NCBI GenBank assembly: GCA_026182355.1
Contig: JAPFBL010000255.1
Location: 682,001-746,000, forward strand
Length of the DNA: 64,000 nucleotides
Direction: 5' to 3'
From: Hermatobates lingyangjiaoensis
Lineage: Eukaryota > Arthropoda > Insecta > Hemiptera > Hermatobatidae
The position numbers and the translations under genes were made by a program. The notes beneath the pieces are model-generated. The model had not been told where the DNA came from. It searched no databases and was given only the letters and a program-made list of their open reading frames with translations. Positions 48,059 through 57,104 of the stretch are shown here, one piece after another (the stretch's first letter is position 1; each line of letters begins with the position of its first letter).

Positions 48059-49743
48059 ATGGGTTAATTTATTTATTTTGATCCCAGAAAAGAAGTCGAA
48101 ACTCTACCCTACTTAGGGAACCACAGCAATTGCCGAAATGCAAAAAAAAAATCTATATCAAGATATTGGTTTTTCTTGTAATTTTCCTTTCTGCAATCAA
48201 TGTTTTTTATTATTATTATCAGTTAACATAAATAAGTCCTGGTGTAAGCGTCTCCATATGGCAGCCTCACTCCTTTACTCTCTGGCACGTAGCTGTAGGT
48301 ACATTTACTCTGATAGTTGTCCATAAAATACTAGTCTAGGCCTGCTTCTGCTTTGTGTAGCCATCTACTTGTTTCACTCACATTTACAACATTATTTTTA
48401 TATATTATCTTGTAGTTAAGTTAGCGTTGGTGGTTCCGTTTGTGGTAGCTTAGTATTTCTGTAAAAACTACATATACCCACCTATTTTAGCTAAAAAATT
48501 GCATTTTTATATTACAATTTTTATATACTTATAAATATAAATAAGTAGCTATTTCAGATGTTGTTATTCAAATTAGGTGTTTATATACACTCGTGTATAT
48601 ATATATATATATATATATACTTTTATTAATATTAAGTAACTAAATACTCAAAATATGGAAAGCACAAGAAAAATGAATAACAGCTACAGAAATTGGTAAA
48701 ATAAAAATGAAAACAGAACTCTATGAGTCACGGGAGTCTGTCATTTTAGTTGTGGCCTAACCTAAGTGTGCTATAAAGTGATAACTCTTAACTGGTATCA
48801 TAGTCCAATCAACTCTTATTGGAGGAGTACAAGCAGGACAGCAACTAATTTAGTAAATACTGCCGACTATAACGACATCCTGCTAAAGTCATAAGAACTT
48901 TGAAATCTTAATTAGTCCAACCTTAAAACCACCTTTGTTGTTTTGGCTTTCAATTGGTCAAAATATTAACTCTTAGGTGCCGCATTGAGAGCAAGATTTG
49001 ACGGGAGTCATATTTAGATATGAAACATAATTGCTTGTTAATTAATCAGTTATAATGGCGGGCTAGTTTTTTTTAAACAGAACCCCTCATTAGTTCAAAC
49101 TCGAATTATAAATGAAGAAGATAAAATTTATTATGGAGAGAAAAAAGATTAATGAGAAAGTTGGATTAGGACATTGCAAAGTAGCAAACTAACAAGGCTG
49201 AGTGAGTAGAACTCATTTAGTGTATTTTTCGCTGGCGATTTTCCGCCGAGATGTCCATTAAAGTTGCCCATTTGGGCTTGTCTCTGATAAAGCTGTTCAT
49301 TAGGGTGTCCGATTCCTTTCAATTATCTCGAGATCTCTAAGGGAGGTGAGGAGACTTTCTACAACGAAACCAAGTTGTTGCCAACAGGGAGACAGATGGG
49401 ATCTATTGAATTTGGCACCCGAAGCACAATTAGCCATGTGATGCTTCAACTGTATAGGAAGTGGTCTGATGTACGAGTTTGCTTCAAAGTAGATAATTTG
49501 TCTATTTAACGCAGATTGCATCAACTCTGGATTTGATGGAGTAGTTAGTAAATCTTGATTAGGCCTAATGCCAAGACAGGTTTCCTCACAGCTTTTTCTT
49601 CATAACTCCTAACTTATTACAGAAACTTATAATTGTATTGCATTTTCCAAATTGATGTAAATAGTTAAAATATGCTTCGTTACTTAATATTGGATAAGTA
49701 ATATTAAGCCTTGTTATGTATGTTTGTTCAGCATTATAACAAA
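48059..49743. other. A+T-rich non-coding DNA with (TA)n
   Basis: (TA)n lies at 48597-48620. The less A+T-rich stretch 49240-49560 has a 74-codon minus frame (49300-49524) with MANCASGAKFNRSHLSPC in it that I do not recognise. It could be a repeat or exon fragment. Confidence 0.4.
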
Positions 49744-49866
49744 CATACATTATTGAAAAGCAGAGCAGACTCTGCATTCACGACTTTTTTTAAGTAGCTG
49801 GTCTTTTTTCCTAGTTACACTTCTATGTTGCAGAGGCAATGCAAATAGCAGATTTCCCAGTGACAT
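49744..49866 (-). pseudogene. Penelope-like element N-terminal fragment, frameshifted
   Basis: From the ATG at 49866 the minus strand reads MSLGNLLFALPLQHRSV, then RKKDQLLKKS, after which an extra base shifts the frame away from the partner copy (50088). The partner continues LLFNNVCLDEDLLPTYTN. The hammerhead-like motif at 49927-49955 lies 60 bases upstream in the same orientation, the layout expected of a PLE 5' end. No catalytic domain is included. Confidence 0.55.
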
Positions 49867-49926
49867 TTTCAGACAAAAAAAATAGTCCAATAACTACGAA
49901 AATTTTATTCAGTTCTTTTTAAACAC

Positions 49927-49955
49927 AAGCTTTCGACCTCGTTGGTCATCCTCAG
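49927..49955 (-). ncRNA. Hammerhead-ribozyme-like motif upstream of PLE fragment
   Basis: Minus strand: CTGAGGA, T, a perfect stem II GACC-AACGA-GGTC, GAA, palindrome AGCT, T. Core, stem II, helix III and cleavage base are all intact. Helix I is only weakly pairable. One of the best copies in the window. Confidence 0.7.
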
Positions 49956-50087
49956 ACAGAAGAAAATAATGTCAGATAAATAAGATAAAAAGTCACTGTA
50001 ATAAAATAACAGGCTACAACTAGAAATGCATACATAGGGATAACAATAGAAAAGGTGATATAGAGGTAACAATACTAAGAGCTGAAA

Positions 50088-50270
50088 ATGTCGCTGGGAA
50101 ATCTCCTATTTGCATTGCCTCTGCAACATAGAAGTGTAATAAGGAAAAAAGAACAGCTACTTAAAAAAGTCGTGAATGCAGAATCTGCTCTGCTTTTCAA
50201 TAATGTATGCTTGGATGAAGATCTGCTGCCAACTTATACAAATTATAACAAAATGAACTATACATATTAA
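50088..50270 (+). pseudogene. Penelope-like element N-terminal fragment
   Basis: 60-codon frame: MSLGNLLFALPLQHRSV, RKKEQLLKKVVNAESALLFN, then NVCLDEDLLPTYTNYNK before it runs into A+T-rich DNA and a stop. The segment KK..LLFNNVCLDEDLLPTYTN resembles KK..QLFNEICLNEGLLPNLTN at 55877, so two independent insertions share this block and end within a few codons of it. This is consistent with the region just before the PLE reverse transcriptase. Family assignment is inferred from linkage to ribozyme motifs and to the GIY-YIG copies. Confidence 0.55.
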
Positions 50271-50274
50271 TGAA

Positions 50275-52604
50275 TTATTATTATTAATAATATTAATTTA
50301 GTAATAGCATTGTTACAATATTGTTTTATTTATCTCAATGGTGACTTCATGAATTCAGTTAGAAGTCCTTTCATTGTTTCATTTGAATAAAGTTAAAATA
50401 TCTTAAGCTAAGCACTGCTTGTTTTCAGTTCTTTTCAAACTGGTTTACAAGTTTTATGTAGTATTGTAAAAATATTCTATGGTCTTCAGTTAGTCCAAAA
50501 TCAAGAAAAAAAAACAAATTAAATAAATAAAATGGAATAGTCTATATTCACGTTACTATAAGTATTATGTAACTATTTGAACAGTTAATCTTGTTAATAG
50601 TATAGTAATGTAATGTTTTTTTCTATGATTTTATAGTTTGTCAGTCAGTTATTAAAACAAGTTTTAATTAACTCATGGTACACTTGATTTATTTAAGCAT
50701 AGTTATTCTAAAATTATTTAACTAATTTGGATTGATCCATTAAAGTATGACATAGTATCCGTGGTCTAATAACAGACACGATCACGTCCAAGTACACTTA
50801 ATTTATTCGCTCCCACGGTATTCCTTTTAATATTAAAAAAAAGGATTTTTTTTGCATACCAATGTAACTCTTTGAAATAAAAATTTAACGGTTTAAAAAT
50901 TTAATTATAATATCAAAATTTTCATAATGCAAAACATCTTCCTAACATTGCCAAACACTGTACAGATTATGATTCTGTAGCTATTTGTTTGTTGGTTGTA
51001 TATTATTCGTTAAATTCGTTGTACCAGCATCGTATTCACTATTTTGAATGTAAATCAAAATTTGCTATTATCGAAAATGTATGACATTTTTACAATATAT
51101 CTCTGATGTCAGTTATCTGGTAATTATGAAATATCAGTCCACTTAAGTTATAAGTATAGAAGAAAAAAATGAGGTCGAAATTAACATAATTGGTAATTTT
51201 ACCCAAAAACAATACAGGACATCTTCACTAAGGGCTATTTTCGGCCATAATATGACATTGATTAATCTAGCGGTGTATCGTGTAGCGTGTGTGCTTGTAA
51301 CCTTTTAGATATCTCTTCTCCCATCTCATGCATCTCAGAAATTTTGTACATTTGCGTTCAGTTACAAAAACCAACTTGCAACATTGTTATCAATTAAAAT
51401 CTTATGGTTCAAGAAATAAAATGCTAACAATAGCATCACAAAGAAGTATTACTAGCAGACTCATGGACAAATAATGTAATGAAACCACAAAGTGTAAAAA
51501 AGGAAACTAATAATATCATCTGTTGAATTATCGACGGGCGTAGTAGAGTTGGGTAGTTAATTGGACTGTACATTTCTTTTCGTTATCATTTGAGAGATAA
51601 TGAAGGGATAAAAAAGTAACAAAAAAAGAAAAAAAATATTTCTATTGAATTTATTTTTTGTATAGATCATATTTTAGAAGATATGATTGGGATACGTAGT
51701 TTTTTTTGTAATTAATATCATAAAACGTCTATTCGAAATGATGTAAATATCTGCATTTATAAAATCTCTCATGATAACTGATAGCTGATTATTATTCAAA
51801 ATATTTAGATATTGGTGTTAAAGTACTCTAGATCATTATTGATAAACAGATATTATATAATACCATGTGTGGTTTGCTTAACTTTAGCATTGTATATTCC
51901 CCCAATCTTCCCTCTTATCTGATTTCATGTAACATAAAGGTTTCATGTAGCAGGGTAGTGTGTTTCATGATGTTCGTTACTTATCCTTAATTGGTGACAT
52001 TTAGGAGATTGAGGAAGGCAGATTGTCCTCTTTTTGTTTTGTCCTTCAACATTCTACTGTACTAATAATTTGAATTTGAATATATGGGTTTTTTTTCCTG
52101 CACAGTAATTGGTTCCATTAATTACGAGGGAAAACGATGTCTTTCATCACTAGTTCTTTATTCTTGCCTCTTTATTAACATCTCCCTTCTCACACTTAGA
52201 CTTCGGAATGGCTTTGAATGAGTTCTTATAGTCTGCGTCAAGATGCGTTATAAGTGTGCAAGATAAATGAAACAAACGTCTATAAACAGTTTCGGCTTTT
52301 TTTTTGCTTTCCAATTGCTTTATTAGATTTGATGAAATGTCACATATAAATTCATGTTGACTCATAGAATTTTTTTATTTCGGTCAAATTGATTGTAGAT
52401 CAAAAGGTTAACATAACAGTGAAGATATAATAATTATCCTTAACCTTTTTTCTTTCAATTACTTACCTTTCAATAAATAAAAGTTTTTTTGATTTTAAAT
52501 GATTATTAAAGCAGTTTATTTCAAATAACACTAATGATAACTTCCAAGAAAGTTAACGTTTTTTTTATTGAACTTTAGTATGTTCAAGGAAATAGTGAGT
52601 ATGT
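50275..52604. other. A+T-rich non-coding DNA
   Basis: No gene supported. A 71-codon minus frame at 52150-52365 is Lys-rich with unremarkable composition; I do not recognise it and give it low weight. Confidence 0.45.
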
Positions 52605-52885
52605 GATGGGCCATGGTTAGCCCAGTGGTAACTTGCCAGCTGCAGGGCTGCTAGTTCCGAATTTTAGTACCCACTCTTTCTCGTGATCTATTTTCGTGAG
52701 AGATGAATAAATCTGAACACGTCGTATCTCGGAGAGGACGTTAAGTTGTCGGCACCGAGCGTGTTAAAGATACTTATTCTAAATAAACTTGAGTTAGGCA
52801 GAATTTATGACTCCCGATTTAGTAGATTGTTCATTGTGTGGTATCACCTAGAGCCAATGGTCGGTCTATATCCTGTATGTGTTCC
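52605..52885 (+). mobile_element. tRNA-derived SINE, copy 4
   Basis: Best-preserved head: ttagcccagtggtaac at 52617 matches the A-box consensus fully, and ctagttccgaattt at 52651 stands where the B box belongs. The body shares tctcggagaggacgttaa with copy 1, then ttctaaata..cttgagtt. The tail shares attgtgtggtatcac. No poly-A tail or clear target duplication was found. Confidence 0.8.
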
Positions 52886-54085
52886 TTATGGGCTACCACT
52901 ACCTAACTACCACTACTAACCCAACCTAACCTAATCTAGTCAGTGTGAGTGGCTTAGCTGAGGCACAGTAGTCATATTTGTATTCAAGTCTGACAAAATC
53001 CTTAACTGTTCTGAGATAGAATCTCTCACGTGCTAATTCTTCTCCATTCCAAATCTCTTTAAACAATCCTTGGAATACTTCATAGAAATATCATTAATTT
53101 TCACTCTTTCTCATCTAAACTTGAGAATATGAAGTTAGGATAATCATTTGTGTGTAACCTCTCTTGCGCCGCTGTTGTTTAAATATTTCCACTATAATCT
53201 AAATAATTGTGAACCTAGTCAATGAAGTATCTTCAATGAAGATGGATTAACCTTTACCTATGACATAACATTAGGTAAACTATGTGTTTTCTGTTTACTC
53301 ATTGTATGATGTAGTTTTCAGATTTTCAATAATGCTGTGATCTGACCTGAATTTATTATTATTGACTGTGAAGAATACACAGTTTGGTTGGAACTGAAGA
53401 ACCTCCTATTAAATTAAAAATTTAAAATAAACAAATCCCTACCCTTACTTTCTCATATTTGTTTACTTTAGTTTGAATATAAATATTATTAATTAGATTT
53501 AATAAGTTTTTATGAGTTAGATTTGATAACCGCTTAAATATCAATTAACTAGGATGATTGACATTAAGAGTACTCTATTTTCTTTTTGTGGATTGTAGAT
53601 TATCTTTAGAGTTCTAAAGACCCCTCCGTCGATATCCATAAGGCAAAGAATGCATTCAAAAGCATGTTAAGGCGGGTGTGATGCAGGGTATTGGCTAGGT
53701 CAGGCATTCTGGTGCATCAGTGTTCATGGTTGAGAGCGTTCAGTCTGCCTGGATGCTCGGCACAATTTCCCCACCATCATACAGAAAATAGCTGCACCCT
53801 TATGAAATTCACTTAATATGAAATACACAAGTTCATCAGTTCAATTTAATTTTAAATAGATTATTTAATTTAAAATGGACAACTGTTTTAATCGTTTTCA
53901 TGTTCAGTTTAATACTGATAGTAGGGAAAAAAATATTTTAAATTATTCTGTTTGAAAATATTAGTTGGATTATTTTTCGTCATTTTTAAGTTTTTAAACA
54001 ACAATAACACTTGTAAAGGAAATTAATTTTTTCTTAAAAGTGAATAATTGTTGATAATAATACAGATTTCATACGACTGGCGTTA
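52886..54085. other. A+T-rich non-coding DNA
   Basis: No gene recognised. A less A+T-rich block at 53610-53770 gives no protein I know. Confidence 0.45.
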
Positions 54086-54310
54086 CTAGTTCATTTTAAT
54101 TAGGATTTCGCAACACTGGTCGTTACCAAACAGTGGCCGGCAGTTGTGGAGAAACAGGAGAGCCGTTACAACATGGAACCACCAAATTTGAGTCACCATT
54201 TCAACGTGTGATTGATTCGAATAAAAGGCTTTTATGAATGCTTCTCTTTGTTCAGCATTGCTGAAGTAACGCGTCCCTAACTTCAAGAAAGCTGTCAAAA
54301 CACTAGCCAC
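54086..54310 (-). pseudogene. Mariner/IS630-type transposase N-terminal helix-turn-helix remnant
   Basis: 74-codon minus frame with FSNAEQREAFIKAFYSNQSH then VEMVTQIWWF. This resembles the start of the DUF4817/helix-turn-helix region (..EQRAFIVKAFY.. ..S.VE..R.FRRHF) at the N-terminus of many arthropod IS630/mariner-type transposases, which binds the terminal repeats. The usual Arg-rich RQFRRHF reads TQIWWFH. It stops at TAG after 74 codons, with no catalytic domain nearby. It may be the same family as the C-terminal remnant at 21017, about 33 kb away, but it is a separate insertion. Confidence 0.5.
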
Positions 54311-55884
54311 ATTTCAAGGGTTCTTGTTTAATTTTAATATTTTTAAACATTTATTTTGTTTTTAAATTGAGTACAATATTGATTTTTATTTGAGTAAGTT
54401 TTATTGTGCTTGAAATGTTTACGTTATCCTATCGCCGTAAGGTATTCAATCAAGTCCTTTTTCCTCGTAACATTGCTCATATCTTTTAATGACATTGATT
54501 TTGTCATTAATTGAATTATTACATTTAAGCTTTTTTTTTATTTTTCTGATTTTAAAATTACTATTATCCTTCCTTCTTCTTGATATATAGTTATCAAAAC
54601 GTACTGTTCATGATTCTGTTTGACACTCAGCCGTGAGTATCGGGATCTGGTTGCCAATATATATCTGTCGGATATATATATAATATTGCATCAATTGAAT
54701 TTAATAATGGGAAGAAAAAAAGTCCGCTCTTGTAGTTTGACAAATTCCTGACAACAGAAATCAGTTATTTGTATGTGATTTGAATTGAATTTAATTTTTA
54801 ATGGGAATTATCGAAACTGATGGTAGAATTGTTTTCAAGGAAGAATAAAAAGAAGTGTAAGTGTTGCTCATAAGATGTCCTATAAGCTGTCATAAGAATT
54901 ATGTATAACAGTCATTTCATGGGGTCTCCATTTCAGACAAGAAGTGATAGTCTTAAAATTGATTCTGAAAAACTGATTTTCGTTTGTAAGAAGTATTAGC
55001 AGAATTCATTTTTATCTTTAAATAATGTACCTGTTTAGTAATTCAATTGAATTTAATGATTACTGAGTATAGATTTTGATGACAATGTGACTGGGGGAAG
55101 GAGGATGGGTTATCTTTGGTATTTGGAAATACGACCAAGTTGCGGTTTTAAAAGTTGATGGCTGACGCGCTATAAACTTTCTGCTCTGTTGCCTTGTGAG
55201 TGAGCCAGCAGTCCTTGGTGCAATGAGTCACTGCTGACCTCACTCTGAGATTCTGATACTCCTTAACTGCTCTTCCATTATTTAAGTATTTATCATCCAA
55301 CTAAAATGTATTCTAAATCTTTATAATGTTAAATAATTTCAGTAACTTTTAATGACGGTAGAATCTTTCATTGGTTGCCTTTATCATTTATGTACTTAAA
55401 AGTGTTTTGATACTAAAAGAAAAAAATTAGGAAACATTTCTAAAGAATTCGTTCCAATTAGGCTCTATCAAAAAACCTTTCGTTTTCAATTCTGTTTGGA
55501 TTTCATCTTATAGTTTGTTACTCTTTATATACTTTTTCTCTTTACAAATCAATTTATTGAATTAAATAAACCAAGAAAATGTTCAAGTGTCTATTAAAGT
55601 TGGAGAGAAGTGTATAAAGTACAATTTATATCGCAAGTTTGAACCAGTTGAATAAGAGCGTGCATAAAATCTTTTTTTAGATTTGAGTTATCTATTTCAC
55701 ATCAAAAATCTAAAATCTGAAGACCGAATCTGATGAACTACATGTATAATTATTGACGTGTTACCATGAATTAAAGGTTTTCAATACATAATGCGCTTCA
55801 TATTATTGATTATACTTTATTCATATTTATCTTTCAAATGTTTTCCCATATTTCAGAGAATGCTAAGACCTAAAGTTTACAAAC
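54311..55884. other. A+T-rich non-coding DNA
   Basis: Nothing recognised. A short TA-rich palindrome lies at 54657-54685. Confidence 0.45.
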
Positions 55885-56062
55885 ATATATATATATATAT
55901 ATTTGTTAAATTTGGAAGCAGTCCTTCATTTAAGCATATTTCGTTGAACAACTGACCGTATTTCACTGATGTCATTTTCTTCACCAGTTTTTCAAGGTTT
56001 CTGAATACCTTCTTCTTTTCTTCATCCAAACGTTGGAGAATGAATGAATGTTTATTCTCCAA
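55877..56062 (-). pseudogene. Penelope-like element N-terminal fragment, left arm of palindrome
   Basis: Minus frame: FILQRLDEEKKKVFRNLEKL, then VKKMTSVKYGQLFNEICLN, then EGLLPNLTNIYIYI, where the (TA)n tract at 55885-55904 is itself the coding sequence. The mirror copy on the plus strand (56054-56153) encodes ILQRFDEGKKKVFRNLEKLV and KKMTSVKYGQLFN before entering its own TA run. The block resembles 50088-50270. Truncated at the TA tract; no domain beyond the N-terminal region. Confidence 0.55.
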
Positions 56063-56153
56063 CGTTTCGATGAAGGAAAGAAGAAGGTATTCAGAAACCT
56101 TGAAAAACTGGTGAAGAAAATGACATCAGTGAAATACGGTCAGTTGTTCAACG
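55942..56153. repeat. 212-bp palindrome made of two PLE fragments, between TA tracts
   Basis: Arms 55942-56041 and 56054-56153 (100 bases each) differ at few positions around a 12-base centre (gaatgaatgttt). TATATA lies on both sides (55885-55904 and 56155-56169). The outermost matched base pairs differ from the TA tract by about 35 bases on the left and 2 on the right, so the two copies broke at different points. Confidence 0.92.
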
Positions 56154-56214
56154 TAATATATATATATAACAAATTCAATAACATATCAACCGTTTGGTCA
56201 ATAACATTTGGTCA

Positions 56215-56345
56215 ATAACCGTATTCAATAACAAATCAATCGGGATTTGGTCAATTTTCTGGTTTAAAAATCAAACTTTCATTTGCCGACGTTTCGGTTT
56301 TACTTTAAAACCTTTTCCATAGGCAAAAGTAAGGCTACTTTTAAT
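56215..56345 (-). repeat. Second unit of the 'aaaccttttccatagg' family
   Basis: At 56284-56322 the minus strand reads CCTATGGA..AAGGTTTT-loop-AAAACC-GAAACGTC-GGC. The stem is long and GAA-ACGT-C is intact, but the core reads CTATGGA instead of CTGANGA. The following text aligns with the unit at 44085-44240. Confidence 0.5.
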
Positions 56346-57067
56346 CAGAAAATGAAATTCACGTATGTATAAACCTTTCGACTTGACTATCAGTTGACAT
56401 TACTAGTAACCTCGACACTGTTCGCTCATATATGTATATTTGATATGTTTAATTTATAATCATTTGTTTATGTGAGAGTAGAATTGTATTTAAGTATATC
56501 GTATAAACAGGAATTCCTCATGCTAATGTTTGTCTGACTTGAAATGATAAGTAACCTAAAGTAAGATACTTATTAATTTTAGTTCTGGTACTCGTAGTTG
56601 TAGGGATTTGTAGCTGTTTTTATTTTGTAATATTTAAAATATATTTGGTTCATTAACTTGAATATGTGGAGAAATACACTTATTCAGATGTGATGTTCTT
56701 TCTTAGTATTTGAATTCACAAATAACAGAAAGAATTATTAAATTTTCTTTCACATATTGTGTCAGATTAAAGAAAATTGCCCGCATCAGTAGCGTTATTA
56801 TTCATTTCATCACTATTGTTTCTGAATAACTTGAAGCTGTGCAAAGTATCCTGAATTGCAATAATTCTATGTTCTCTAAACAGGTTGCAAAGTTTATCCT
56901 GGGATGAACTTCATGAAGTCCTGATCTTATGGAAAGATTGGTAAAGAGTGATAGGGTAAAAAGCTAGTGAAAAGAGTATGAGAGTTTGTACTCTCTTCCT
57001 TGTTTTATTTTATTTTTATTTTGTACTATAGATAACTCTCTGATGACATTGTATTTTATAGTTAATG
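56346..57067. other. A+T-rich non-coding DNA
   Basis: Nothing recognised. Confidence 0.45.
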
Positions 57068-57104
57068 CCTGAGGAGGAACACTACGTGTTCGAAACGATT
57101 AAAT
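57068..57104 (+). ncRNA. Hammerhead-ribozyme-like motif with strong stem II
   Basis: CTGAGGA, one extra G, a perfect 6-bp stem II GAACAC-TAC-GTGTTC, then GAAACGATTA. The core and stem are the best in the window. Helix III reads ACGATT, which is not the usual exact palindrome, and the base after it is A. No (TA)n tract or PLE frame is attached. Confidence 0.6.

Larger units (their letters stand above)
49744..50209. repeat. Inverted pair of PLE N-terminal units, head to head
   Basis: Arms 49744-49872 (minus-oriented copy) and 50082-50209 (plus-oriented copy) are complementary at most positions, for example atgcaaatagcagatttccc against gggaaatctcctatttgcat. The 209-base spacer holds a minus-strand hammerhead-like motif belonging to the left copy. 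Inverted copies are known for PLEs. Confidence 0.85.
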
